DNA of 64,000 bases, from NCBI RefSeq assembly GCF_037975245.1, contig NC_092567.1:9864714-9928713 (forward strand), written 5' to 3'. Shown in pieces: positions 37,397-52,600 of the stretch. Positions within the stretch are counted from its first letter, which is position 1. The number at the start of each line of letters is the position of its first letter. Position numbers and translations under genes: made by a program. The DNA comes from Apostichopus japonicus. Its lineage: Eukaryota > Echinodermata > Holothuroidea > Aspidochirotida > Stichopodidae. The notes beneath the pieces are model-generated. The model ran no database searches and was not told where the DNA came from. It was given only the letters and a program-made list of their open reading frames with translations.

Positions 37397-38897
37397 CTGC
37401 ATTATGACATACACTCTCAAAAACAACGTCAACGATGAAGCTGTGTGCAGAAATCCATAGTGGTTATTATATACCACGGAGCCGTCTTTTACTTTATTTT
37501 ATGAGAAGATAGGATCAGGCGAATTGAAGTGTGCGTACAAAATGACTAAAGTTACTTTTGACTTCATGTAAAGGCCCAGTTATAATTAAATATCAGCCCA
37601 ATCCAATTAGCGCAACGTTGTGTATAATATATGATTTGCCTACATGTATAGGTCATAGAATTAAGCTAATTATAGTAGTACTTTATTTACCTCTCTGTCG
37701 TTTCATACCAGTCTAGCAGGTTACAACTCCTTTGGTTTTATTGCAGGGTAATAATATAGCGATAGAGTTGTTAACATTAACGCTTGTCCCTCACTACTCA
37801 GACACATTGATATATTTTTTTTTTTCACACTACATCACTGCCGTAACTTGTATGCTCAATTATAAGGAATGTTTGGGGCAAAGAGTAGCTATTTGCGATC
37901 CAAATTTTTATTAGGTGTAATTTTGTTTATAGATATATTTAAAGTTACCTTTTGTTGGTGTTTGGAACTATATGTCAAGTAGGTTCCCTTGTGTCACTCT
38001 ATGTTTGACCTTTTTTTTCAAGGAGAACGGCAGGGAGGGGACTATCTTGTAATTTTACTGCCGAGAGGGAGCAAATAATGAAGATAGGACGTCGTATTTA
38101 TAGTGGCTATGGACACTTCAAAACTGTCTTGAAAATCAATAAATTATATAAAATATTAAATAGAGCATTATCTGAGGAAGTAAAGCCCATTGTAATATGA
38201 AAGTCGAATACTACTAAATTCCACTTAGTACTGGTTCTTGTCAAATGCACTATGCATTTGTGTGCTTGAAATCCTTAGTGCATAAGCTTTGTACAATCTC
38301 GTGTAGCATAGAGCGTATGTATATGAAATAGGTACGTGATCTAACACTGTAGCTACATACTGTACCCTTACTTATACGTCCGTCAGTTTCACCCGAGTTC
38401 CGTGATTGCGCACTAGAGAAATCGTTGCTGAATAAGGAAGTGTATCTCGAAAGTAGCCTACCATAGTAACCTATAGGCTAAGGATGTAGGTATACAATGT
38501 AACGTTATTTACAACTATAGAAAGGAGAAAATAGGGGCAAATAAAATTGTGTTTCACATTGTGTGACAACCGTAAAAACTTTAACGGACATTTGAAATTA
38601 AGGATGATAGTAAAATGGTTCTGCTGAAAAAAAACCTGATATCACTTGTAAATATACACAACAAATTGAGACGTTTCACGTTTGGTGGAGAACAATATTG
38701 AGCGAGAGTTATATGACAAATGACGATGCAGATGCATCTTCCCTGAGTTTGATATTTATGGCAGCCATTCTTCCACGAATAATATACTTATATCAAATAC
38801 AGAAAGGGTATTGCTGTTGCGACAAATTCCTGCCGTGGTGTTCGCTTTGGAGAGATCTGCCTCATTGCAGCATTTACGTAAGAATATTCCTCTATTC
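37394..38897. other. Intergenic, no gene recognised
   Basis: No frame, motif or RNA gene could be supported here. Confidence 0.5.
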
Positions 38898-39308
38898 CAG
38901 GGTTGTCCAACCTTTTGCAGAGGAGGGCCACATTGAATGATAATGATGAAGGAGGGGGCCGCATGAACCCTACGCTCGATTTTTCAATTTTTTGCCCGAA
39001 GCCCAAGGCAACAAACTGTGAGCTCTGCACGCGGAGCGCACTGAATTATTTTCCTTCCTGATAAAACAGATGAATAAAGTTCAGCCGCCCGGTCCCCCCC
39101 CCCCCGTCCGCCGAGAGAGTGTCACACAAACTGACCTGTAAGCAATTTTTTGGACCCACAAGGTTCGAATGATTGATTACATAACTTTAAATTGTTATCA
39201 ATAAATCTGCTCACTAAAATTTTGCACCGTAGAGCATCTCTGGCGGGCCGGACGCAACCCTGCGGCGGGCCGGACTGTGGCCCGCGGGCCGTAGGTTGGA
39301 CAACCCTG
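38898..39308. mobile_element. hAT (Charlie/Buster-like) MITE with perfect 8-bp TSD
   Basis: Perfect 16-bp TIRs CAGGGTTGTCCAACCT and AGGTTGGACAACCCTG are flanked by identical CTCTATTC duplications (38890-38897, 39309-39316). The 411-bp non-coding body has GGCCGCAT and CGGGCCGGAC repeats near the ends. The terminal motif resembles Charlie/Buster hAT families of vertebrates. Confidence 0.9.
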
Positions 39309-39316
39309 CTCTATTC

Positions 39317-39991
39317 CAAAGGATAAAGCGTATTGTCAAACACAACTGTTGTGAATTGTTGGCATATATAGCTTAAAGCCACATAATAGCATTTTGATTA
39401 GTGGAGATACACATTGTCAATATTTGGTGATATTTTATGCTGCTATGTGTTAACTTGAGCAAAATTAGTGATGTCGTTATGGCAATTGTCCTTTTTCTAT
39501 AAATGTACAAATCGTTTATCCCCAATAACAATTTGAAAAAAAACTCCCTCCCTTACTTCCTCCCTCCTCCCTCCTCTTTTAGATTCGCATTAAGTAGAAA
39601 CTCATTGCCTTACTAATTTTCAATATTGGTAAATACCATAAGAACTTCGTTTGGTGTTTCACCAACGTAGGTTGACGCCACTTTCTTTATTAAATCATTT
39701 CATTTTTTCTATCAGTTTACAGATTCTATCCGTTATGCGAGAAGTGTTGATCACCCCAGACTTATTGAAATAATCCGGCAGAAATATCTAACTGGTAAGT
39801 GAAGCAGTTAATTATTAGTAGAAAATGTAGAAAATGCCTTGGCTTTCCACGAAAATCCATGTCGGAAAGTAAGTTTTAAAAAGAAAAGCATCTGTCGTTT
39901 GCCAATAGAGAATATTCACAAAAGACAAAATTACTATTACTATCTAAAAATAACTATTATTAGCAGAAAAAGAAGATTATATGAAGAATAT
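39317..39991. other. Intergenic; one weak exon-like segment
   Basis: 39716-39794 is flanked by TTTCTATCAG and GTAAGT and is open (FTDSIRYARSVDHPRLIEII...), but no compatible partner exon or family was found. The rest has no signal. Confidence 0.3.
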
Positions 39992-40854
39992 GGTTGGATA
40001 GGATGGATGGATATTATGGATATGATGGATGGATAGTAAAGATGGATAGGATGGATATGATGGATGGATAGGATGGATATGATGGATATGATGGATGAAT
40101 AGTAGGGATCGATAGGATGGATATGATGGATGAATAGTATGGATTAATGGGTGGATGGATAAGAAGCATGGATGGTAGGATAGGATGGATGGATATGATT
40201 GATGGATAGGATGGATCGAAAGGATGAATGAATAGGATGGATATGATGGATGGATAGTATGGATGCATGGATATGATGGATAGGATGGATGGATAAGATA
40301 GATAGATGGTATGGATGGATAGTTTGGATTAGATGGATAGGATAGATCAAATGGATAGGATGGACGGATATGATGGATGGATAGGATTGATAGGATGAAT
40401 GGATGGATAGGATGGATGAGTACGATGGATAGATAGGATGGATGGATATGATGAATAGATGGATGGATATGATTGATGGATAGGATAGGATAAGTCGATA
40501 GTATGGATGGATATGATAAATATGATGGATGGATAAGAAGCATGGATAGGATGAATTGATGGAAGGGGAGGATGGATGGATCGATAAGATGGATAAATAG
40601 GATTCATAGGATGGATAGGATGGACGGATTTAATGGATGGATAGGATGAATAGGATGAATGGATGGATTGGATAGATGAGTAGGATGGATGGGAAAGATG
40701 GATGGATATGATAATTGGATGGATGGATATGATTGATGGATATGATGGATCGGTAGTATGGATGGACAGGATGAATATGATGGATGAATATTATGGATGC
40801 ATGGATAAGATGGATAGGATGGATGCATGAGAAGCATTGATAGTATGGATGGTA

Positions 40855-42190
40855 GGATAGGATGGTTGGATATGATTTATGGATAGGATGTATCGATAGG
40901 ATGGATATGATGGATATAATGGATGAATATGATGAATGGATACGAGTCATGGATATGATGAATGGATGGATTGGATGGATAGGATGGATTGATTTGATGG
41001 GTAAGTTGGTTGGATTGGATGCATGGATAGGATGGACGGATGGTCTGGATAGGTAGGATGGACGGATAGAATGGATAGGATGGATGGATGGATACATAGG
41101 ACAGATAGATGGATAAGATGGATGGATATAATGGATAATATGGATTGATATAATGGATGGATAGGATGGATGTATAGGATGAGTAGGATAAATGGATAGT
41201 ATGGATGAATATGATGGATAGATAAGATGGATGGATAGGATGGATAAGATGGATACGATGGATATGATGGAGTGATAGGACAGATGGATATGATTGATAG
41301 ATAGGATGGATCGATAGGATGGTTGGATATGATTTATGGATAGGATGTATCGATAGGATGGATAGGATGGATATAATGGATGAATATGATGGATGGATAC
41401 GAGTCATGGATATGATGAATGGGTGCATTGGATGGATAGGATGGATTGATATGATGGGTAAGTTGGTTGGATCGGATGCATGGATAGGATGGACGGATAG
41501 TCTGGATAGGTAGGATGGACGGATAGGATGGATAGGATGGATTGGATGGATGGATGGATAGATAGGATAGATAGATGGATAAGATGGATGGATAGAATAA
41601 ATATTATGGATTGATATAATGGATCGATAGGATCGATGTATAGGATGAGTAGGATGAATGTATAGTATGGATGAATAGGATGGATAGATAAGATGGATGG
41701 ATAGCATGGATAAGATGGATATGATGGAGTGATAGGATAGATGGATATGATTGATGGATAGGATGGATCGATAGGATGGTTGGATATGATTTATGGATAG
41801 GATGTATCGATAGGATTGATATAATGGATGAATATGATGGATGGATACGAGTCATGGATATGATGAATGGGTGCATTGGATGGATAGGATGGATTGATAT
41901 GATGGGTAAGTTGGTTGGATTGGATGCATGGATAGGATGGACGGATAGTCTGGATAGGTAGGATGGACGGATAGGATGGATTGGATGGATGGATGGATAG
42001 ATAGATGGATAAGATGGATGAATAGAATGGATAATATGGATTGATATAATGGATGGATAGGATGGATGTATAGGATGAGTAGGATGAATGGATAGTATGG
42101 ATGGATAGGATGGATAAGATGGATACGATGGAGTGATAGGATGGATGGATATGATTGATGGATAGGATGGATCAATAGGATTCATTGATA
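40855..42190. repeat. 457-bp higher-order repeat, 3 copies
   Basis: Blocks starting GGTTGGATATGATTTATGG recur at about 40862, 41319 and 41776, exactly 457 bp apart. Each holds the same landmarks (GGATACGAGTCATGG, ATGGGTAAGTTGGTTGG, GGATAGGTAGGATGGACGG). The third copy is slightly shorter. A more diverged relative starts near 44740. Confidence 0.85.
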
Positions 42191-45100
42191 CGATGGATAT
42201 GATGGATGAATAAGATGGATGGATTGGATGGATAAGATGGATATAATAAATATGATGGAAGGATAGGATGGATAGATAGGAAGAAAGGATGTATTGGATG
42301 GATGGATAGGGTTGATAGGAAGGATATGATGGATTGGATGAATGGATAGGATGGATGGATGGATTGGATAGATGGGTTGGATGGATGGATAGATAGGTTG
42401 GATAGGATGAATCGATGTATTGGATGGATGGATAAGATGAATGGATAGATAGGATGGATAAGATGGATGGATAGTCTGGATAGATAGGATGGACGGATAG
42501 GATGAGTGGATGGATTGGATGGGATGGATCGATGGAAAGGATGGATAGATATGATAAATGGATGGATATGATTGATGGATAGGATTGATCGATAGTATGG
42601 ATGGATAGGATGAAGGTGATGGATAGATAAGAAGCATGGATAGGATGAATGGATGAGTAGGATGGATGAGTAAGATGGATAAGATGGACGGATAGTATGG
42701 ATGAATAGGTTGGATAGATAAGATGGATAGGATGGATAAGATGGATACGATGGATATGATGGAGTGATAGGATGGATGGAAATGACTGATGGATAGGATT
42801 GATGGATAGGATGGATGGATAGGATGGATACAATGGATGGATATTATGGATGGATATGATGAATAGGATTGATGGATATGATTGATGGATATTATGGATG
42901 GATGTATATGATGGATGGATGGAACGGATGGATGGATCGGATGGATGAACGGATGGATAGGATGGATGGATAGGATGGATTGATAACATGGATGGATAGG
43001 ATGGATGAATAAGATGGTAAGATAGGATGGATTGATTGAATGGATAGGATTGATACGATTAATATGATGGATGGATAAGATGGATGGATGGGATGGATAT
43101 GATGGAAGGATAGGATGGATGGATTGATAAGATGGATGGATATGATGGATGAATAAGATGGTAAGATAATATGGATTGATTGGATGGATAGGATTGATAC
43201 GATTAATATGATGGATGGATAAGATGGTTGGATAAGATGGATATGATGGATATGATGGAAGGATAGGATGGATGGATAGGAATGAAGTATGTATTGGATG
43301 TATTGGATGGATGTTTAGGATGAATGGATATGATGGATAGGGTGGATAGGAAGGATAGGATGGATTGGATGAATGAATATGATGGATGGATGTATTGGAT
43401 GGATAGGTTGGATGGATGGATAGATAGGATGGATTGAAAGGATGGATAGGGTGAATTTTTGTATTAGATGGATAGGATGAATGGATAGATTGGATGAACG
43501 GGTTGGATAGACGGATAGGATGAATAGGATGAAAGGATGTATGTTTAGGATGGATGGATAGGATGGATAGGATGGATAGAATAATGGATAGGATGGATGG
43601 ATTGGATGGATGGGTTGGATGGAAGGACGGATAGGATAGATGGATAGGATGGATCGATAGTATGGATTGATAGGATGGATAGGATAGAAATGACGGGTAG
43701 GATGGAATTAATGAAATTGATGGATAGGATGAATAAGATGGATAGGATGGACGGATTTGAGGGATGGATAGGATGAATGGATGGATTGGATGGATGAGTA
43801 GGATGGATTGAAAGGATGGATAGAATGGATAGGATGGATGGATATGATGGATATGATTGATAGGATGGATAGGATGGATGATAGAACGGATGAATTGGAT
43901 GGATGCATAAGAAGCATTGATAGTATAGATGGCTGGATAGGATGGATGGATATGATGGATGGATATGATTAATGGATAGGATGGATGGATATGATGGATG
44001 TGATGGATATGATTGATGGATAGGATGGATCCATGGATATGATGGATAGAATGCACGGATATGACGGATGTATAGGATGTATAGGATGTATTGGATGGAT
44101 TGGATGGATGTGTACGATGGATGGATAAGATGGATCGATAGAATGGATGAATAGGATGAATGTGATGGATAAGTAAGAAGCATGAATAGGATGTATGGAT
44201 GGGTAGGATGGATTGAATGGATGAGTAGTATGGATGGATAGGATAGATGTATATGATGGATGGATAGGATGGATGGATTAGATGGATGGATAGGATGGAT
44301 GAATAGTATGGATGAATTGGATGGATGCATAAGAAGCATTGATAGTATGGAAGGCTGGATAGGATGGATGGATAGGATGGATGTATAGGATTGATAGGAT
44401 GAATGGATGGATTGGATGGATGAGTACGATGGATGGATAGGATGGATGGATATGATGGATAGATAGGATGGATGGATATGATGGATGGATGGATAGGATT
44501 GATGGATATGATAAATGTATGGATGGATATGATTGATGGGTAGGATGGATCGATAGTATGGATGGATAGGATGAATGTGATGGATGGATAAGAAGCATGG
44601 ATAGGATGAATGGATGGATTGGATGGATGAGTAGGATGGATGGATATGATGGATGAATAGTATGGATGAATTGGATGGATGCATAAGAAGCATTGATAGT
44701 ATGGATGGTAGGATAGAACGGATGGATATGATTGATGGATAGGATGGATCGATAGGATGGATATGATGGATGAAAAGTATGGATGAATATGATGGATGGA
44801 TAAGAATCATGGATAAGATGAATGGATGGATTGGATGGCTAGGATGGATTGATATGATGGGTAGGTTGGATGGATAGGATAGATCGATGGATAAGATGGA
44901 TTAATATAATGGATAGTATAGATTGATATAATGGATAAATAGGATGGATGTATAGGATGGGTAGGATAAATGGATAGTATGGATGAATAGGATGGATAGA
45001 TAAGATGTATGGATAGGATGGATAAGTTGCATACGATGGATATGATGGAGTGATAGGATGGATGAATATGATTGATGGATAGGATGGATCGATAGGATGG

Positions 45101-45556
45101 ATAAATAGGATGGATACAATGGATCGATATTATGGATTTATAGGATTGATAGGATGAATATGATGGATGGATATTATGGATGGATGGATATGATGGATGG
45201 ATGGAAAGGATTGATGGATAGATGGGATGGATGAATGGATTGATATGATGGATGGATAGGGTGGATAGGATGGATAGAAGAATGGATTGGATGGATAGGA
45301 TAGATGGATAGGAAGAATGGATATGATGCATGGATGATTAATGGATGGATCGGATGGATGGGTAGGATGGATGAAAAGTATGGATACTATGGATAGTAAG
45401 GATGGATGGATAAGATAGATGAATAGGATGGATAAGATGGACGAATAGGATGGATGGATAGGATGGATAGTATAAATTATTTGATTGGACGGATGAGTAG
45501 AATTGATAGATAGAATGGATGAATAGGATGGATGGATATGATGTATGGATGATTAA

Positions 45557-45633
45557 TGGATGGATGGATGGATGGATGGATGGATGGATGGATGGATGGA
45601 TGGATGGATGGATGGATGGATGGATGGATGGAT
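45557..45633. repeat. Pure (GGAT)n tract
   Basis: About 19 uninterrupted GGAT units within the larger array, probably the most length-variable part. Confidence 0.9.
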
Positions 45634-46638
45634 GAAAAGGATGGATAATATGGATTGGTATAATGTTTGGATATTATGGATGGATAATACGGTAGGATAG
45701 GATGGATGGATTGGATGGATGGATACGAAGGATATGATGGATGAATAGGATTGATAGATACAATTGATGGATAGGATGGATATGATAGATGGATAAGATG
45801 AATGGACAGGATGGATAAGATGGTTGGATAGGATGGATGGAAAATGATGGATAGGATGGACGGATAGGTTGGATGGATAGGATGGATAAGATGAATGGAT
45901 GTATTGGATGGATGGATGGATATGATGGATGGATAGGATGGATGGATGGATAGGATGGAAGAATAGGATGGATAAGATGGATGAATAGGATGGATTGATA
46001 TTATGGATGGATAGTATGGATGGATAGGATGGATGGATAAGATGGATGGATAGGATGGATAAGATGGATAATATTGGATTGATGTATTTTATGGATGGAT
46101 GGATAGTATGGATGGATAGGTTAGATGGATTGAATAGGATGGATTAGATGGATGGATGGATAGGATGGACGGATAGGATGGATGGATAGGATGAATTGAT
46201 TGATTGGACGGATAGGTAGGATGGATGGATAGGATAGATGGATATGATGGATGGGTAGGATGGATGGATAAGATTGATGGATATGCTGGATGGATAGTAT
46301 GAATGGTAGGACAGGATTGATGAATATGATTGAAGAATAGGATGGGTCGAAAGGATGGATGGATATGATGGATAGGATGGCTCGATAGGATGTTTGGATA
46401 GGACTGAACAAGTTATGTACAATAAACGTTAGATTCATACACATCATGTAGAGCAATTATAAAGTTTGCAACATCGATAACAAGAGAGAGACAATCACCC
46501 ACAAAAAATTAGCATTAACCATTCCAAGTATAAATATTCTGGAAACCCCTTTATATCCTGAGTAATCCAGTTAATGCCTTTACATAGAATTTCCAGTCAA
46601 TTTAATGCTTATTTTGAATGCAAAATTACAGACCTAAG

Positions 46639-46696
46639 ATGGCTGCCAATGTTAATCCCGTGGACATCAAACCAGATTTGAAGAAGACAGTAAAAG
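46639..46696 (+). CDS. NLR exon 1: short N-terminus
   Basis: It encodes MAANVNPVDIKPDLKKTVK and ends at AAAAG|GTAAGT in phase 1, matching exon 2. It lies ~235 bp after the end of the satellite array. Confidence 0.65.
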
Positions 46697-49600
46697 GTAA
46701 GTTTGAAAGCTAAACAATTTGCATTTAGTAAGTATGTTGTCTTATTTGTGTTAAATGGTTTTATCTACAATCCACGGTACACTGTTGCTTTTACTAATAT
46801 AGTTGAGAAGCCATATATACTTTTCTTTTATAAAAACACGTAACATTGGCGAATTTAATGCGGATATCAATATATATTGGCAACATAATATCATATGTAA
46901 ATCTTTTGAAAGTGAAAGGGATTACCAGGTCATTACATTTTGATTGACAAGTTTAAAGTATTTATGTTCATATCACTAACGCATCCGTTGTTACTACATT
47001 CATTCATATCTGAAGGAGTGTTCCATATGCTAGTTAGGTGTCTTTTATCCTATTTCGTTATTTTCAACAGGTTTTGGTAGTTTCAAAGTTGCACTTGCTA
47101 CCGTTCTGACTGTTAAAATTGTTCTTGATCTTGCTACGTTCTTTGAATATCCGCCTGTCGTCATAGAAGAGTTGAGCAATGCAGCCAGTTCAGGCCTTAT
47201 CATGATTCGTTATATGGAAGAGAGAGGACAAATAGAGCCAACAAGTATCATGACACTTCTGTGTGCGCTGAAGAAAATGTGTCTTTCTGGGATTGAGATG
47301 CGTGTAAGAAAGCTGTATGAGGAACATACAGGGAGACTATGTTCCAGCGATGATCAGTCTAAGGCTCAATTAGAAGGTACGGTAGCTTAAAGCATATGTT
47401 TGTACATGAATGTTCGTATGCACTCGCAGCAGTCTTAAGAATGCGCATTACCTCCATCGATTAGTAATTTTCGAAGGATTTGCTAAAGTGAAGTTTCATC
47501 AAATATAGCTGGATGATTATTGTTCATTTAACAATTGAGGATAAAATAGTTTGCGTGTAATAATAAAACAAGATGATTGGGTGTATAGTATCTTAGTAAT
47601 TCAAATTTAATATTCTCGATCCTAAGGTCTAAGTCGTCTACAATACATCTGAATGAGATATTTTACTGGAATTCTCAGGTAATGCTACATGTCCAAAAAT
47701 CAATATTCCAATGCCTCATTTTCGTTCTCATAAAACGTATCCAATGGTAATTGTTTGATTTTATGTAAAACAAGTTTGTTGCTAATACTCTTTGAATGGA
47801 TCGAAACTGAAAATGTTCTCCTCTTGAATCTCTGACCGCAGCGAATGGTAAATAAAACATATTCCAGTTAAATTCGTATACTTGTAACTTATTCCAATTT
47901 ACAAACGGTTTTAGGACATTAAGTAATTGTATGTTACATTGTTCAATATAGGGTGTGTAGTAAAGTTAGTGAGACCGATAATGGTATCATTTTTCAATTC
48001 AATGCGCTTAACATTTGCTTTCTGCTCATGGGTATAACTGTAGTAATTTGATAATAAATAGTATATGACAATAATATTTGATAATTTGAATTTCACACTG
48101 TAATTTTTTACCAAGTGGGTAAGCAATGCTAATTAAGTGATTGCTAGTGAAATAGCACGTTCACCGTAACATAAGAGCATGCACGACATGGAAGTAATAC
48201 CACCTGATGATGACGTTCTTTCACTTATAAATGAACTTTAGATTTACATTAACAGTTCCACGCTCTATAGAGTGAGGGGATGGAGTTTCTGTTTAAGCTC
48301 AACGCTATTGGTAGAGATTAGTACATCTTGGTTTGATATTTAACATTAACTCAATGAATAGCATACATGATTACATTATGATATTTGACACCCTATACTT
48401 TGACTTCGTCTCCGCTATCATGAGAATTTGAATTTTGGTGAGTGCAACATAGTTAAAGAAAGTTCAGTTAAGCATCTATTGCACCAAAGTACGCTAGACA
48501 TACTTGGTGACTGATATTTAACCTTATGTTAACTGAATTTCACAATTGAGAGTTTTATACTGCACTCCCGTTTCACTTAAACCCACTCGATGATAAGTTT
48601 GATTCAGAAGGTCACAATGTCTGCATGAAACCTTTCAAGTGCTAAAAACTCTTTGTTTTTTATCTCAGGAAAGAAAAACGATCTCATCAAGTATGCAAAA
48701 ACAGCCTATCGAAAGCACTACGAAACAGCTAAGCCATTTCCTTCCATGAACAAGTGTAAGGTTAACAGTATATTTGTTCAGGGAGGTATTTACTGCTCTG
48801 TTCAGGAGGGTGATTTCATGCAAAAGCCCGATGTGCTAGAATCGTTAGATTCTTACAACGATATTCTGAGCAGCCCCAAAACTAAGTCAAATAGAAAGAT
48901 CATCGAGGCTGACCCTGGGTTCGGGAAATCAACACTTGCATCACAGTTTGTCTATGACTGGTGTACTGAGAACCCTGAATCTCCTCTCAAAGATGTAGAC
49001 ATACTTATATTTCTCCAGTTAAGGCAACTAACAGGTGTAAAGTCTATATACACTGCCATAAAGCATTCCATAGTGCCCGAAGATGAGGACATGGACGACT
49101 CTTGCATTAAGGAAATCCTCAAAGTAAACAAAAAGTCTGTTGTCATGTTATTTGACAGTTATGACGAGTATCCTGACAAGAACACCAAAACACATATCTC
49201 CTCCATCATTGAGATGAAAATGTTTCTAGACATTCTTGTCATCATACTCACCAGGACATTGAACCTCCCGCCTAACTTGCACCCCGAAACAAAACGAATC
49301 AGATTAACAGGGTTTGGGGTGGCTGAACGTCGAAACTACGTCCTAAAGGCGGTGGCTGATGATGTCCAGTTGGCAGATCGGATCGAAGAGCAGCTTCAGA
49401 GAAACCCCTTCTTAAGAGATCTCTGTCAGGTCCCTCTCTTCTCCACTATGGTTGCTCACATAGCACACGAGAGGCCAGAAATCAAGATATTTAGCACAGT
49501 AACAAGATTTTTCACTTATGTGATCGCATGCGTTCATAACCATATGAAAATCAAGAAAGATGCTAATACGGAGGTGCCTGCTTTTGAAAAGGAACTAGCT

Positions 49601-52600
49601 AAACTGTACCTATTGCTTTCGACGGCCTCACACGGAAGAACCAGCAGCTGACATGGGAGAACACCTATTTAGTTTCAGAACTTGGACAAGAGTTCTATGA
49701 TAACTATATAAGGCTTGGGATGTTTGCACAGGAAGTGGTTTTTGACATTTCCCAGTGTCGATATAAGACGGAAGCACGAATATGGCACAAAATCATATGT
49801 GAATTGTATGCCTCTCATCATCTGGTTTCAATTCTTAGTGAAGGTAAGTCTTCAGTACAGATAATATTGATGCATAACCACAGTTTTTCATCTCTGATGT
49901 GTAAGATAATGAGTAAACCTAAGATATGGAAGTATTGTTCGTATGTTCTTTTATGTGCATATGTAAACAGCTTACGCTCCTCGTACCCCCAACCCACAGT
50001 GTCTGCTATATATATATGTAAATTAACATTTATGCAACACGCTTTTCAATGTAAGTAAATAAAGTCCTCATTTGTCACTGACCCAGTTCAACATAACAAA
50101 GATTTGGGTTTGGATCTTTCTATATGTATGCTTGTTGTATTGAAGACAAGAGCGCCTAAAGGTAGAGATACCCTCGGGAAGATCAAAGCAATGTCGGAAA
50201 AAGCTAACTACACTGGATTTACAAGCAAGTTGTACACATCTGGGTAATCTAGGATGGACACGATTTCTTACATTGTTGTGAATGTACAACCATATTGAAT
50301 AATTTGACTTTTGTATCTATTAAAGAACACGTTATTCAGCATATTCACTAGATGTTTGCTATTTTTGCTCGTCAGTTCAATAAAGTTATCCCCACATATT
50401 GTTAAAATGCTTTTCCTGTGGTTAATTTTGATTGCTTCTCAAAAATGCTTAGGCAAAGATAGAAAATATGGAAGTAAATATATAAACCAGATCCTCATCA
50501 CATTTTGTATCACAAAGATATGAATTATATAGAGTTGGTAATATTTTGCATTTGGCAACAGTACAATGAATGGTATCATCAAGACAACGCTGCTAAAAAT
50601 ATCTTTGTTTGTATTCATCATTTTTCAATCATTTATCAAAATAGCCATGTGGTATTTTCCTTACAAAATCGTATATGATTCCATGTTCCTTTTAGTGTTC
50701 GATTATTTGTTTAATCAACCTAATCCAAAATGTATTAAAAATGAAGCTTTTGATAATATCTCATCTCACAAAGATTTCATAGATGACCTGGTCGACTACC
50801 ACTATAATAAAACACAAAATATTAGAACGTAAACAAACGCTGTGACTATGTTCATCCTAGGCAAATTTAGTTTGCAAGTATTGAGACAAGAACACGAACT
50901 AATAAATTACATTTAAGGAATCTGTAATTTGGTGACATTGTAAGAGTGAAATATGTGACAAACCAGTCAAAACCTAATATCAGAAAAACCAAAATATTAT
51001 TTCCATGACCTCATAAAATTAAATCATCCTCTGCAAATTCTCTCTTTTCTCTGTAATTGTTTTTCAAAGAAAGTTGACAATTTCGAGGGTAATATGCTAA
51101 GAAGTATTTGTCAAAACCTTTACCAATTCTAGCAGAGTAGAACTATAGAGCAGCAACACTGATGACCCTAACTCACCTGAGGTCAATAGTATAATGCATA
51201 TGCCCAATTATTTGCATAATAATTTGCATAGTAATCTGTTACTGAAAAAGGAACTTAAGGTCGTACTCCATAGTAATAAACAAATAAACAAGTATTTTTG
51301 TATCAGCATGAATGTCGTACACTAGGATATCAATCTCAATGCCAAATACTCAGTGTACTGTTGTAAACATGATAATTTAAATCTTAACCAGGAATGCAAA
51401 AACATTGAGGTTTAGATTACATGCAACGAGCTGCTTCTTCAAATATACGATGATTCCATTCTTAACATATATATATATCTTACAAGTTTCCACAGTTTGC
51501 TCTCTGTTTCACTGACATGAAAGGACCAACTAAAACAACTAACTAGAACTAGAACATAGTAATACATCCACTCATACATTTCCGTATTCATTGACAATAG
51601 TATGAGCACTTGACCAAAACAATAGGTCTGTTAGAGTATGTTACAAATTTGCCTGGTTGAGAGAAATACATCCAGTTCTAAGTTTTCACTGTTATATGTA
51701 CAAAATAAGCTATGACTTTTTTCTGTGTTGTTTAATGTGCCCCTTCACAGACTGAATTGATCAAGCGTTGTGACAATGTGAGCAAGCATCTAGCAGAGAT
51801 GCATATTTGACTCATTCTTCCCTTTGGCTGCAAATAACTTCATATAACATTTGGCCCCAATTGACCCTACCTTTAATTAATGAAGTCCTCACAGGGCAAA
51901 AAATTGGACAAGTAGCATAAGCAATGGGACACTGTGGTAAGCCAGTCAGACTGACCTACATTAAATTGAATAATAATGATGATGATAGCACTCACTACAT
52001 TGCATATGACTTCACTGTGGTAAGCCATCCTGTTCTGTGCGCAGACCTACACCCAATAAAAGCCCCATTGACTTACACACTATATCACAAAAGTAATGTC
52101 TTTAATCCTAAACGCTACCCATCACTGGATAGCTGACAAGTTTGCCACTATCAATTTTCCGTACTAAGACCATGCAGAATTTTTGCTGAGAGCCGGAACT
52201 TTTAGTCACTTGTAAACAAACCTCTTTACTCAGTCGTAAACAATTTTCGTATGCTGCTCCTAGGAGGGCTAACTGGTCTAAAATTGCCTCAATTGACCCA
52301 ATGTTTGCACCACATGTGCTTCCATTCATGCTTTTTAACATCCAAGCCACAAAAAAGCACATCCTAATTGATAACATAGCAAAAAAGTTGTTCTCCTACT
52401 CGTAATTGGCACTTTTCCTGAAGGAGAACACTTGGGGCAGCTTGATATAGACGCTAATAGGAGTATGCCACCTTCACTGCCATACTGACCTGTCAGTACT
52501 TACATTGCAGAAGCAAAGCATGCCACACAGGCAAGTTTCAGGGTTCTATTTACTGTCACACTGGCCTCTAAGTACTTAAAACAATGCAGCAACAAAGCAG

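Larger units (their letters stand above)
39992..46403. repeat. 6.4-kb GGAT(GGATA) satellite array
   Basis: Continuous imperfect repeats of GGATGGATA/GGATAGGAT/TGATGGATA with point changes. Lack of stop codons in ATCC-rich reading creates minus-strand frames up to 624 codons made only of His-Pro-Ser-Tyr-Ile permutations; these are not genes. Larger repeats lie inside: a 457-bp unit (next entry), a recurring GCATAAGAAGCATTGATAGT block (~40825, 43907, 44328, 44687) and a pure (GGAT)n run at 45557-45633. Confidence 0.95.

Noticed and set aside
39716-39794. Exon-like segment with good splice sites upstream of the satellite
   Set aside because: Its phase does not fit NLR exon 1, and no partner exon or family was found; listed only as a weak note.
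40014-45331. Long minus-strand open frames (up to 624 codons) rich in His, Pro, Ser, Tyr, Ile
   Set aside because: They are translations of ATCC/TATCC simple repeats that happen to lack stops. Several frames are open in parallel, and there is no splice or codon-use signal.
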